From an uncultured Alsobacter sp. (lineage in GTDB: Bacteria > Pseudomonadota > Alphaproteobacteria > Rhizobiales > Beijerinckiaceae), in contig NZ_CAMFHB010000027.1 of NCBI RefSeq assembly GCF_945952055.1, positions 1 through 64,000 of the forward strand: DNA of 64,000 nt, read 5' to 3'. Made by a program: the position numbers and the translations under genes. How positions within the stretch are numbered: the stretch's first letter is position 1; every line of letters begins with the position of its first letter. Positions 43,206 through 52,218 of this stretch are shown in pieces. The notes beneath the pieces are model-generated. The model saw only the letters and a program-made list of their open reading frames with translations, was not told the origin of the DNA and did no database searches.

Positions 43206-43422
43206 GTTTTGTCGCTCCTGTCGATGACGATCATCGGTCTTGCCGGCCGTCAGTAGAGCTACGGACCCAGGGCGCCGCGAGATGCAGTACAAACTCGATT
43301 ATTTTCGAAAAATACGATCATCTACTCTGCTTTCAGGCGCATACAGAGCCGTAATAAATCTTGAGTGAGAGGGATTTAACTGCCGACCCTCTGCCTTTTT
43401 TGAACCGCGATGATTTTTCGAT

Positions 43423-44478
43423 TTATCCAATCAAGCTCAAGGGTAGGAGGATGCCGCTCGCACCGAGATCGCCGACGAGATGGGCCTGTGCAAACCCGAC
43501 CTCGCCCGACGCCTCGCCGAGCAGCGACGCGATGGACGGGACGCCGGAGCCCGGGTGGCGATCCTCCGTCCACGGCAGGCCCGGCACTGCACTGTCCGGC
43601 AGGATGTCGACCCAGGCCGCGAGCGGCACCGACTGGGCCAGGACCATGGCCGCGCCGACATCCTCGCCATCGTGCCAGTGCGTCTCGGCTTGGAACGAGA
43701 CCTCCGCCGCGAAACGGGCCGACCAGGCCTGCGAGTCCAGCACGGTGGCGCCGCCATCCCCATGCACAGTCTGCAGGACCCAGCTGCTGTCGAACACCGT
43801 GCTGACGCTTGCGAATCCGGAGACGGACATCGTCCAGAGCCCCGCCTCGGCGTCGTGGGTCAGCTGGCCGGAGAGCGACATGTGGCTGTCCAACGTCGTC
43901 GTGGACGTTCGGGCAATCTGCAGGAAGGCGCCCCCCGTCCCGCCGGCGTTGTCCGGGCCGTGGGTGCCGTCCGCCTGATGGTCCGTGGCCGCGGGTGGGG
44001 GCCGGAGCGACCCTGGCGGGTGCGCGGGCGCCTTGGCCGCCGCGGGCAATGGTGACACGAGACCACCCTGGCCGCCACCTGGGCCCGGTGCCACCGGGCC
44101 GTCATGACCGGTCGCCGGCCCCGCGGGCTGGCCGACCGGCCGCGCCTCGGCGATCACGTGCCAGGCCGGGGAGCCCGTCTCCCCGTCCGTCGGGTCGGGC
44201 CGGAGGACTGCAGACGGTTCGCCGAACGAAATGGCCTGTCCGGAAGGATTATGCCCGGTGTGAGCCCCCCCGTCACCCTGGAGAGCGAGCGTGGGACGAT
44301 GTTCGCCGGGCGGCCCGGATGCGCCGGCCTGGTGGTCGGCCCCGTCGTCTTGGGCGCCTGGCAAGGGCGGCGCCGGTTGTCCGGCCGCCAGGAGCGCGCC
44401 GCCCGTCACGTCGCGGGCGACAAGGAGCCAGTCCGTCCGGTCGACGAACAGGTCCTGGAGATCCGGCTGCATCGACAT
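43423..44478 (-). CDS. Second proposed type I substrate, C-terminus SLIG
   Basis: The 351-residue protein has no signal peptide and no known domain. The N-terminal half (about 30-190) is a Gly/Pro/His/Asp-rich, probably disordered stretch. The C-terminal half is beta-rich (LDSHMSLSGQLTHDAEAGLW, then MSVSGFASVSTVFDSSWVLQ, then FAAEVSFQAETHWHDGEDVG). It ends ILLPLSLIG. The last four residues equal those of the repeat protein but use other codons (AGC TTG ATT GGA here, AGC CTG ATC GGC there), so the match is at protein level. AAGGGA stands six bases before the ATG at 44478. It is divergent from the ECF sigma gene, so it is the first candidate target of that sigma factor. Confidence 0.7.
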   Translation of the reverse strand: MSMQPDLQDLFVDRTDWLLVARDVTGGALLAAGQPAPPLPGAQDDGADHQAGASGPPGEHRPTLALQGDGGAHTGHNPSGQAISFGEPSAVLRPDPTDGETGSPAWHVIAEARPVGQPAGPATGHDGPVAPGPGGGQGGLVSPLPAAAKAPAHPPGSLRPPPAATDHQADGTHGPDNAGGTGGAFLQIARTSTTTLDSHMSLSGQLTHDAEAGLWTMSVSGFASVSTVFDSSWVLQTVHGDGGATVLDSQAWSARFAAEVSFQAETHWHDGEDVGAAMVLAQSVPLAAWVDILPDSAVPGLPWTEDRHPGSGVPSIASLLGEASGEVGFAQAHLVGDLGASGILLPLSLIG

Positions 44479-44713
44479 GGATCGTCCCTTCCCCGCGTCC
44501 GGGGGCGGTCCTGCGCCCCGCCTGGAAGAGGAAGCTACGAACCTCGTCGCGGCGCGGATGAAGACACGCCAAAAAAGTTTTCTGGACCACCCACGTGCGG
44601 AAATCCGCCGCTGGACGCCGCACTTGGCAGACCGCCATCGGAGCTTTTTGGCCGCCCCGGACGTTAGCAGCCCCGAACATGGGCGGCCGGTCATCGGCAA
44701 CAATGAGGCGGGG

Positions 44714-45286
44714 ATGCCGCAGGCAGGGGGATCTCACGAGGCCGCGCGGCTCGCGCTGGCCCAGGCCATCGGCGACATCGCGCGGGGCGACGAGCGGGCG
44801 CTGGAGGCCGTGTATGCCCGGACGTCCAACAAGCTGTTCGGCATCATCCTCACCGTGCTGCCGGCCAGGCATGAGGCGGAGGACGTGCTGCAAGAGGTGT
44901 ATCTCACTGTGTGGGAGAAGGCCGCGCAGTTCGACCAGCGGCGCGGCAGTCCGATCACCTGGCTCGCGACCATCGCCAGGAACAGGGCCATCGACCGGCG
45001 GCGATCGCTTCAGGCCGTCGGTGAACCGCTGCGCGACGACCTCGCCTTCGCCATCGAGGACACTACCCCCATCGCGTCCGACCAGATCGAATGGCGGCAG
45101 GAGCGCGAGCGGCTCGCCGGCTGCCTCGAAACGCTCGACGGGCGGATGCGGACCGCGGTCAGGGACGCATTCCTGAAGGGCCGTACCTACAGCGAACTCG
45201 CCGAGCGCCTGGACGTGCCTTTGGGCACGCTGAAAAGCCAGATCCGTCGCGCGCTCCAGAATCTGAGAAAGTGCCTCGAAGCATGA
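44714..45286 (+). CDS. ECF sigma factor
   Basis: The 190-residue protein has the two ECF domains. Region 2 (about 20-85) contains ALEAVYARTSNKLFGIIL, RHEAEDVLQEVYLTVWEKA and WLATIARNRAIDRRR; region 4 (about 125-185) contains LDGRMRTAVRDAFLKGRTY and LAERLDVPLGTLKSQIRRAL. It directs RNA polymerase to a small regulon. ATG 44714 is chosen because GAGG lies five bases upstream and homology starts there; the frame upstream to 44291 overlaps the divergent gene. Its stop overlaps the ATG of the anti-sigma gene. The divergent secretion genes are the likely regulon. Confidence 0.93.
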   Translation: MPQAGGSHEAARLALAQAIGDIARGDERALEAVYARTSNKLFGIILTVLPARHEAEDVLQEVYLTVWEKAAQFDQRRGSPITWLATIARNRAIDRRRSLQAVGEPLRDDLAFAIEDTTPIASDQIEWRQERERLAGCLETLDGRMRTAVRDAFLKGRTYSELAERLDVPLGTLKSQIRRALQNLRKCLEA

Positions 45287-45975
45287 GCGGCATCGGAACC
45301 AGTTCGGATCCGGACGATCCCGACCTGGAGGCGGCGGAGCGTGCCCTGGGCCTTCGCGCCCGGAGCGCCGATGCCTTGCCCGACGCCGGGGAGCAGGCCT
45401 GGGCCGACCGATTTTCACCCCTCTGGCTCGACGTGCAGCCGCGCCGGCCCGGGGCTCATGTGTGGACCGGCATCGCCCGCCGCCTGGCGCACCTGCGCGA
45501 TCCCTCGGGTGCGTCCCGTCGCCATCGGCGACTGCCGGCCTTTCTCACGGGACTCCTCTCCGGCCTGGCCACTGCGGCGGCCTTGGCGGCCGTAGCCGTC
45601 CTCGGGCCGATCGATTTGCGGTCGCTAGTGCTGGGCGACAAGTTCGTCGCCATTCTTGGACCGGACACGGCCTCCCCTCTGTTCACGGCCATCGTTGATA
45701 CGCGCCGCGGCACGCTGACTTTTGCCTCGGTGACCGGTGCTCTTCAGGGACCGCGCGTCCCCCAGCTCTGGTATGTCCGACGCAACGGCCCCCCTTTGTC
45801 GCTCGGGCTTATCGATCCGCGCACCCGGACCGAGGTCACCGTCCCCGCCCCCGTCCTTCGAGCCTGGCAGCCGGGAGAGACGCTGGCCGTCTCGCTCGAG
45901 CCAGCGGGCGGGTCGCCGACGGGAGCCCCGACCGGCCCCGTCATCGCCACTGGCGCCGTGCGCAGCCTCGATTAG
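45283..45975 (+). CDS. RskA-like membrane anti-sigma factor
   Basis: The 230-residue protein has a cytoplasmic part (about 1-85), one membrane helix (FLTGLLSGLATAAALAAVAV) and a periplasmic RskA-type domain in which FTAIVDTRRGTLTF, VPQLWYVRRNGPPLSLGLID and AVSLEPAGGSPTGAPTGPVI are characteristic. It should hold the sigma factor until a periplasmic signal arrives. The ATGA overlap with the sigma gene couples their translation. The zinc-binding HxxxCxxC motif of ZAS proteins is absent, as is usual for RskA-like proteins. Confidence 0.9.
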   Translation: MSGIGTSSDPDDPDLEAAERALGLRARSADALPDAGEQAWADRFSPLWLDVQPRRPGAHVWTGIARRLAHLRDPSGASRRHRRLPAFLTGLLSGLATAAALAAVAVLGPIDLRSLVLGDKFVAILGPDTASPLFTAIVDTRRGTLTFASVTGALQGPRVPQLWYVRRNGPPLSLGLIDPRTRTEVTVPAPVLRAWQPGETLAVSLEPAGGSPTGAPTGPVIATGAVRSLD

Positions 45976-46383
45976 AGAAGCAAGGCCGCAGCGGGAGCGC
46001 TCGCAAAGCGCCAGGAGCGGAACGTCGGCATTGCGCCAAGAGGAGACATTGGGTTCGCCACCGCTAGCAGACCTTCGCCTCACTAAGGAGATCGTAGTCA
46101 GACGCGACTTCCGCGCTGCCCCAACAGATAGAGAAGCGATGTGGCTGCGAGCATGTTTCAAGACGGAAGACGCGGATATGATACAACCACAATCCGCCGC
46201 TGCCGCAGTCTTGCCGACCAAGCCGCTGGTCGAGCCTCGCGAAAGCGGGACTTTGTCGTGCGAAATGTCCGCCGCCGCCAGCCCGTGCGCCAGGGATCAA
46301 TGCCCGGAGGTGAAGACCCACACCGGGGGGCTTCAGCGTAAGCCGCGAGCCCAGCCCGAAGGGCGACGCCGATCCGCGACGTC
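45976..46383. other. Gap before the truncated aconitase-like gene
   Basis: The 408 bases hold no supported gene. In the frame of the aconitase-like gene there is a TAA at 46339-46341, 15 codons before the GTG, and none of the missing aconitase N-terminus can be found in any frame by eye. G/C bias drops here compared with the genes on both sides, which suggests a junction between segments of different origin. Confidence 0.55.
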
Positions 46384-48693
46384 GTGGCCGAAATGGGGCT
46401 CGATCCACGCAGCCTTTCGCCCGCGATCCGTGTCGACGTCTCGACCGATCACTCGTCGGGTGTCGACGTGTTCGGGACACCTGATGCCTTCGTACGCAAC
46501 CTGCAACGGGAATTCGCGCGCAATGCGGAGCGATATCGGCTGATGAAGTGGGCCGGGCAGGCAATGCCCGGCATCACCGTCCATCCGCCGGGCTCCGGCA
46601 TCATGCACACCATCAACATGGAACGTCTCTCCCAGGTCGTGGTGAGGGAGTCGCGTGACGGGATCGCCTGGATTCATCCCGACCTGATGATCGGGACCGA
46701 CAGCCACACGCCCATGATCAACGCCCTTGGCATCCTGGCGTGGGGGGTCGGCGGTCTGGAGGCGGAAGGCGCGCTTTTCGGCGTGCCGGTCACCTTGCGT
46801 ATTCCTGAGGTGGTCGGCGTGCGGCTCACCGGGCGTCCAAGGCCCGGTGTGCTGGCGACGGATGTCGCACTGACAGTGACCGCGCTGCTGAGGGCTCAAG
46901 ACGTCACCGGAGCCTTCGTCGAGTTCTTCGGCCCCGGAGTGTCCGCGCTCAGCGTCGGCGAGCGCGGCGCAATCGCCAACATGGCTCCCGAGTACGGGGC
47001 CTCCACGGGCTACTTCCCCATCGACGAGGCCACCCTCTCCTATCTGCGATTGGTCGGACGGTCGGCCGACCACGTTGCCGCCGTCGAGACCTACGCGAAG
47101 GAGAACGGCTTGTGGTTCGACCCACAGGCCGAGCCCGTCTACACGGCTGTCATCGATCTCGCGCTCGATACCATCGAGCCGAGCGCCGCGGGTCCACGCC
47201 GGCCACAGGATCGCTTTGCACTGGGGACGACGCGCGACTGTTTCGAGCCACCGCTCGACGGGGCCGTGGGTGCCGGACTGACCGACGGTGCCGTGGCGAT
47301 CGCGGCCATCACGAGTTGCACCAATACGTCCGACCAGCGAATGCTGCTCGCTGCAGGACTGCTCGCGCGCAGGGCCCGGAAGTCCGGGCTGCGGCCACCT
47401 CCTTGGGTGAAGACATCGCTCGCGCCCGGTTCGCCCACCGCCGAGAACCTCCTGCGACGAGCCGGGCTGCTGGAGGATCTGGAGGCCGTCGGGTTCGCGA
47501 TCGTGGGCTATGGCTGCACAACCTGCATCGGCAATTCCGGCCCGCTCACACCCGCCGTCGCCGAGATGATCGGCAAGCCCGGATTTCGACCCGTCGCGGT
47601 TCTCTCCGGCAACCGGAACTTTCCCGGCCGCGTGCATCCCGATCTCGAGTACGGTTTCCTCTGCTCGCCGCCCGCCGTGATCGCATTCGCGCTGGCCGGC
47701 ACCGTGGCGATCGACATCACCGCGGATCCTCTCGGGACCGACGGCGACGGGGCCCCCATTCGGCTTGCCGACCTGTGGCCGAGCGAACAGGACATCGATG
47801 CCGCTCTCGCGGCGATGGCGACCGCCGACTTCGCGCAAGCCTATGGCAAGGCTGCCCTCAACCCACTCTGGGCTAGCCTCGAGGCCCCCGCTGGCGATCT
47901 GTTTCCTTGGGATCCAGCGTCCACCTACCTGCGCCGGCCTCCATTCGTGCAGGCGTCCATCGCCGCCCCGACGACGGCTCCATCCGAGCCGCTTCTGGTG
48001 CTCGGCGACGACATGACGACGGACCATATCTCGCCGGCGGGCCACATCCGCGCGGACAGCGAAGCCGGACACTGGCTGGTGGCGCGTGGAGCCAATCCGC
48101 GGGACCTCAACGTCTACGCCTCGCGGCGAGGCAATTTCGAAGTCATGGTCCGCGGTGCGTTCCAGAACCGGCTGGTGCGCAATCTGCTGGCGCCGGAAGC
48201 CCCGCCGGGCTGGACGATCCACGCGCCGACGGGAGAGATGGTGACACTGACCGAAGCCGCCGAGCGCCATGCCCGGAGCGGGACGCCCCTCGCCATCGTT
48301 GCCGGCGAGCGCTACGGCATGGGTTCCTCGCGCGACTGGGCCGCCAAGGCCGTCGCGCTCCTCGGCGTGCGTTCGATCCTCGCCGTGAGCTTCGAGCGGA
48401 TCCACCGGACCAATCTTATCGGCATGGGCATTCTTCCCTTGCTGCTACCCCCGGGGACGACGCCGGAAACCCTGGCGCTTATCCCCGGCGACCGGATCGA
48501 CGTGCCCCTGGGCCTCTCGGGATTGGCGCCACGAGTGGCGTGGCCGGTGCGGTTGTTGCGAGCAGACGGACGGGTCGAGGCTCTTGCCACCGTGGCGGCC
48601 GTCGAGACATCGCTGGAAGTGACCCTGCTGCGTCACGGCGGCCTGATCCCGCACGTCCTGGGGTCGTTCCGCTCGCATGAGGAAGCCGCATGA
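46384..48693 (+). CDS. AcnA-type aconitase-like protein lacking its N-terminus
   Basis: The 769-residue protein aligns by motif with AcnA/IRP1-type aconitases, which isomerise citrate and isocitrate with a 4Fe-4S cluster. The cluster cysteines are present in ITSCTNTS and GYGCTTCIGNSG, and so are TDHSSGVD, IGTDSHTPM and the catalytic Ser in GERYGMGSSRDW. AcnA proteins are near 890 residues; about the first 110, including the substrate-binding QDFTGVPA region, are missing. Homology starts at the codons for IRDVVAEMGLDP, just after an in-frame stop. It is either a decayed gene or a shortened enzyme for another tricarboxylate. It overlaps the next gene (ATGA), so it is still part of an operon. 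Confidence 0.8.
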   Translation: MAEMGLDPRSLSPAIRVDVSTDHSSGVDVFGTPDAFVRNLQREFARNAERYRLMKWAGQAMPGITVHPPGSGIMHTINMERLSQVVVRESRDGIAWIHPDLMIGTDSHTPMINALGILAWGVGGLEAEGALFGVPVTLRIPEVVGVRLTGRPRPGVLATDVALTVTALLRAQDVTGAFVEFFGPGVSALSVGERGAIANMAPEYGASTGYFPIDEATLSYLRLVGRSADHVAAVETYAKENGLWFDPQAEPVYTAVIDLALDTIEPSAAGPRRPQDRFALGTTRDCFEPPLDGAVGAGLTDGAVAIAAITSCTNTSDQRMLLAAGLLARRARKSGLRPPPWVKTSLAPGSPTAENLLRRAGLLEDLEAVGFAIVGYGCTTCIGNSGPLTPAVAEMIGKPGFRPVAVLSGNRNFPGRVHPDLEYGFLCSPPAVIAFALAGTVAIDITADPLGTDGDGAPIRLADLWPSEQDIDAALAAMATADFAQAYGKAALNPLWASLEAPAGDLFPWDPASTYLRRPPFVQASIAAPTTAPSEPLLVLGDDMTTDHISPAGHIRADSEAGHWLVARGANPRDLNVYASRRGNFEVMVRGAFQNRLVRNLLAPEAPPGWTIHAPTGEMVTLTEAAERHARSGTPLAIVAGERYGMGSSRDWAAKAVALLGVRSILAVSFERIHRTNLIGMGILPLLLPPGTTPETLALIPGDRIDVPLGLSGLAPRVAWPVRLLRADGRVEALATVAAVETSLEVTLLRHGGLIPHVLGSFRSHEEAA

Positions 48694-49571
48694 AGGCATG
48701 CATCCCGGCCGGAGCCTGCGACAGCCACGTCCACCTCTTCGGGCCGGCCGCGCACTATCCCTTCGCGCCAGACCGCGTCTACACACCCGGTGACGCTGAC
48801 GAGGCCGCGCTGAATCAACTACATGCTGACCTCGGCATCGACCGCGTCGTCCTGGTGCAGCCCAGCGTCTACGGGACGGACAACACGCGCCTCTTGGCGG
48901 GGCTGGAAGCGCTTGGCTCGCGTGCCCGCGCCGTGGCGGTGATCGACCCTTGGAATGCCTCCGATGCCGAACTCGACCGCTTGCACGCGACCGGGGTTCG
49001 CGGCGTCCGCGTGAACATCGCGACCGTGGGCATGGACGATCCGCAGAACGCATGGCGCCTGATCGACGAGCAGGCCAGGCGCATCGCCGGGCGGGACTGG
49101 CATGTCCAGGTGCTGACGCGCCTGTCGGTGATCAAGGCCATGCGGAAGGAGATCGCCAGCCTTCCCGTCCCGCTCATCGTCGATCACTTCGGGCTTCTCG
49201 ATCCCGCGAAGGGACCGGACCAACCGGGCTTCTCGACCCTGCTGCAGTTGCTGGCGGACGGGCACCTGCATGTGAAGCTCTCCGCCATGCGCCGCCTCAC
49301 GGGTTCCGACGACCTGGCTCCCCTCGCGCCCTTCATTGACCGTCTCGCCGCGCATCCGTCGCGGCTGGTCTGGGGAACGGACTGGCCCCACACGGGTGGC
49401 GGCCGGACATGGGGCACGCGCAGCGACGCTATCGAGCCCTTCGTTCCAACGGACGACGGAGCCGCGCTCTCCTTCCTCGTCGAGCGTGTCGGCACCGGGG
49501 AAGAGCTTCGCCAGATCCTGGTTGACACGCCCACCCGCCTTTACGGTTTCGGGGAGAACGCGCCGCGATGA
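48690..49571 (+). CDS. Amidohydrolase, 2-pyrone-4,6-dicarboxylate lactonase-like
   Basis: The 293-residue TIM-barrel enzyme belongs to the amidohydrolase-2/LigI group. It has DSHVHLFGPAAHYPFAP at the first strand, VQPSVYGTDN, GVRGVRVN, the conserved VDHFGLLDP, VKLSAMRRLTG, and WGTDWPHTG with the metal-site Asp. LigI opens the pyrone ring of PDC in the protocatechuate 4,5-cleavage pathway, and relatives open other lactones. Together with the ring-fission-type enzymes at the right end of the window, this supports an aromatic or dicarboxylic lactone substrate. It overlaps its neighbours at both ends by ATGA. Confidence 0.88.
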   Translation: MKACIPAGACDSHVHLFGPAAHYPFAPDRVYTPGDADEAALNQLHADLGIDRVVLVQPSVYGTDNTRLLAGLEALGSRARAVAVIDPWNASDAELDRLHATGVRGVRVNIATVGMDDPQNAWRLIDEQARRIAGRDWHVQVLTRLSVIKAMRKEIASLPVPLIVDHFGLLDPAKGPDQPGFSTLLQLLADGHLHVKLSAMRRLTGSDDLAPLAPFIDRLAAHPSRLVWGTDWPHTGGGRTWGTRSDAIEPFVPTDDGAALSFLVERVGTGEELRQILVDTPTRLYGFGENAPR

Positions 49572-50341
49572 TTGCCATGGAGGACCAAGACCCGGCGCTC
49601 GGCGACGTGGACATCATGATCTGCGGCTTTCCCGGCAAGTCCGTATGTCACGGCGGGCTGGGCTGGAGCACGGTGGCGATGATCCGGGCCGAGGGCCGGA
49701 CGGCGCTGGTCGACGCCGGCAACTTCGGCATGCGCAAGCTGATCCTCGAACAGCTGAGCGGCCGCGGCCTCGCCCCCGCCGACGTGACCGACCTCCTGCT
49801 GACGCACTCGCACTACGACCACTCCGTGAACTGGACGCTATTCAGGCACGCCCGGATCGTCGTCGGCGCCGCGGAGATGGAGTGGGCGCTTCAGGTCCCC
49901 TGGGGCGAGACGCCGGTGCCTGAACTCTATGTCCGGGCCCTCGACGACTGGTCGACCTGCGAGAAGGTCGCCGACGGCGCCACCGTCTTTCCCGGCATGA
50001 CGGCTCACGTTGCCCCCGGCCACACCCCGGGCTGCCTCGTCTTCCACTGGCGCACGCCGCAACGCGACTACATCTTCACAGGCGACGCAGCCAAGAACCG
50101 CGCCGAGCTGGTCTCGCGCGACACGGACATGACCTATGACGCGGCCGTCAGCCGGCGCTCCATCGAGATGATCTGGTCGCTCTGGCGCCAGCGCGCGGGC
50201 ACGGTCGTGGTCCCGGGACACGACCTTCCGATGGTTCTCGACAATGGTCGGCCACGCTACCTCGGTAAAAGGCGTGCCGGCATCCGAGCGTGGTACGGCC
50301 GGGACATGCAAACGCTGATCGAGATCGACCTAGCGAGTTGA
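49568..50341 (+). CDS. Metallo-beta-lactamase-fold hydrolase
   Basis: The 257-residue enzyme has the zinc motif THSHYDHS (HxHxDH, about 79-86), an additional ligand His in APGHTPGC, the Asp in FTGDAAKNRAEL and the final VVVPGHDLPM. It hydrolyses an ester, lactone or thioester bond, and the closest groups include N-acyl homoserine lactonases. Its position next to a PDC-lactonase-like gene favours a catabolic lactone or thioester over quorum quenching. The ATG overlaps the preceding stop by four bases. Confidence 0.87.
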   Translation: MIAMEDQDPALGDVDIMICGFPGKSVCHGGLGWSTVAMIRAEGRTALVDAGNFGMRKLILEQLSGRGLAPADVTDLLLTHSHYDHSVNWTLFRHARIVVGAAEMEWALQVPWGETPVPELYVRALDDWSTCEKVADGATVFPGMTAHVAPGHTPGCLVFHWRTPQRDYIFTGDAAKNRAELVSRDTDMTYDAAVSRRSIEMIWSLWRQRAGTVVVPGHDLPMVLDNGRPRYLGKRRAGIRAWYGRDMQTLIEIDLAS

Positions 50342-50595
50342 TGACACATCGAGTGAACTTTGGACGTCACAGGACCGTCTCAACATGTTCAAATCATGGA
50401 CGCGCAACCAGCGTTGTTTGCTCCCGCTCCGTTGCCGTGTTCCGCGGGTGCATCTCGCCTGACGAGTTCAATTCAAGGACGTGCAGCCAGCGCTGTCTGC
50501 ACACCCAGTCTTGCAAAGTGCTCAGGACGGGCGGCGCCAACGGAAGGGCTTCAGCAGGAAAACAACCAGCGCGACGCTCGTGCACGTGTGGCGAT

Positions 50596-52218
50596 TCAAA
50601 TTTTGTCAGCAATCTCACCGGAAGCGCCCAGCAGGCCGCGCCGTCCGAGTTCCTCCTTCACCAGCTTCTTCGGCACCTTTCCGTAGCCGGATTTCGGCAA
50701 AGCCTCCCAGAAGAAGACTCGCTTGGGCAGCTTGTAACGCGCCACATGGGAGGCCAGCCATGACAGCAGGTCAGCCTCGTCGAGCTTGCTTTTGTCCCGC
50801 AGCACGCACACGGCAACGCCGACCTCGCCCCACTTCGGATCGGGCACGCCAACGATCGCAACCTCGCTGACAGCGTCGTGCGTGAGGATCTTCTCTTCAA
50901 TTTCTCGCGGGTAGATGTTGGATCCGCCGGAAATGTACATGTCCGAGGAGCGCCCGGTCAGGTAGATGTATCCTGCGTCGTCGCGGTAGCCCAGGTCACC
51001 GGTGCGGAACCAGCCATTGCGGAAAGATTTCGCGTTGGCTTCGGGGTTCTCGAAGTAGCCGGCGAAGACCGCCGGTCCCTTCGCGCAGATCTCGCCCGTT
51101 TCGCCCTGGCCAAGTTCGTTCCCGTTCTCGTCCTGCACGGAGACCTGCATGCCCGTTCGCTCGAAGCCGCACGTTCCGGGGCGACGCTCCTCGGCGTCGG
51201 CATCGTGTTCTCTCGCGGGCAGGACCGTGATGTTGCCCGTCACTTCGGCCAGGCCGTAGTACTGCACCAGGACCTGCCCGAGCTTTTCGAGAGCGAGCTT
51301 CTGGTCCTTGCGATACATCGGCGCGCCCGCATAGACGACGTGGCGCAAGCTGGAATGATCGTAGCGATCGACACTGGCGTCCTCGACCAGCATCTTCAGG
51401 ATCGTCGGCACGGTGAAGAGGTTCGTCAAGCGATGGCGTTCGATCAGGGCAAAGGCCGTGGCGGGGTCGAACTTGTCGGACGGCATCAGGACCGTCATCG
51501 CGCCGCGGGCCATGATGTCGAGGAGGTGGACGCCGGCGCCGTGCGACAGCGGCGCAAGAACGAGCGATCCGTCCTCCTCGGTGCTGCCGGGGAGCAGATC
51601 GCAAAGATGGTTCGTGATCACGAAGCCCATCTGGCCGTGGGTCAGGACAGCGGCTTTCGGGCGACCCGTCGTGCCTGACGTGAAGAACAGCCAGCAGGCA
51701 CTATCCCACTCGACCGGCGCATTCGGGACAATATGTCCGAGGTGGGCATCGACGAGGGCGCCGACCGAGCTTTTCGTGGGCTCCGCACCTCCTCCCGTCA
51801 GCCAGACGCAGCGGTTGCCCGCAACGGCCTGGCGCACCCGGTCTGCGTGCTCCGGGAAGTCGGCCTGGCACAGCATCACGCGGGGCTGCGTGACCTCGGC
51901 CATGTACACCACTTCCTCGGGCGTCAACCGGAAATTGGTCGGAACCAGGACCGCTCCGATCCGGAACGTCGCCAGCATCGCCTCGAGCATCTCGTTGCTG
52001 TTCTTGCTGTGGACCAGAACGGCCTCGCCCGGCTGGACACCCAGTTCCAAGAGCCCGGCCGCCAGGGCCGAGACGCGGGCGTCCAGGTCCCGCCAGGTCC
52101 ACGATGCGTCACGCCACACAAGCGCGGTCCGCTCTGGAAACCGCCGGGCATTCTGGGTGAGCATGTAGGCGAGGTTCACGGCGGAGCGTGAAACGGGCGC
52201 CTGATGGATCTGCTTCAT
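50596..52218 (-). CDS. Acyl-CoA ligase (AMP-binding)
   Basis: The 540-residue enzyme activates a carboxylic acid to its CoA thioester via an acyl-adenylate. Motifs are LFFTSGTTGRPKAAVLTHGQ (P-loop), YGLAEVTG (A5), the WFRTGDLGYRDDAGYIYLTGR hinge region and a C-terminal Lys in LPKRVFFWEALPKSGYGKVPK. Length is normal for medium- or long-chain or aromatic acid ligases. Its ATG overlaps the stop of the thiolase-like gene (ATGA on the minus strand), so acid activation and thiolytic cleavage are probably coupled. It is convergent with the lactonase operon. Confidence 0.92.
   Translation of the reverse strand: MKQIHQAPVSRSAVNLAYMLTQNARRFPERTALVWRDASWTWRDLDARVSALAAGLLELGVQPGEAVLVHSKNSNEMLEAMLATFRIGAVLVPTNFRLTPEEVVYMAEVTQPRVMLCQADFPEHADRVRQAVAGNRCVWLTGGGAEPTKSSVGALVDAHLGHIVPNAPVEWDSACWLFFTSGTTGRPKAAVLTHGQMGFVITNHLCDLLPGSTEEDGSLVLAPLSHGAGVHLLDIMARGAMTVLMPSDKFDPATAFALIERHRLTNLFTVPTILKMLVEDASVDRYDHSSLRHVVYAGAPMYRKDQKLALEKLGQVLVQYYGLAEVTGNITVLPAREHDADAEERRPGTCGFERTGMQVSVQDENGNELGQGETGEICAKGPAVFAGYFENPEANAKSFRNGWFRTGDLGYRDDAGYIYLTGRSSDMYISGGSNIYPREIEEKILTHDAVSEVAIVGVPDPKWGEVGVAVCVLRDKSKLDEADLLSWLASHVARYKLPKRVFFWEALPKSGYGKVPKKLVKEELGRRGLLGASGEIADKI

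Noticed and set aside
42462-44478. RTX toxins as the secreted products
   Set aside because: No GGxGxDxxx nonapeptide or calcium-binding repeat is present in either protein.
46333-48405. A 690-codon minus-strand frame over the aconitase-like gene
   Set aside because: The plus strand encodes clear aconitase motifs; the antisense product is Arg/Gly-rich and has no domain.
49568-50341. An N-acyl homoserine lactonase for quorum quenching
   Set aside because: The zinc motif fits the fold, but the operon partners are catabolic enzymes, so a specific quorum role is not supported.
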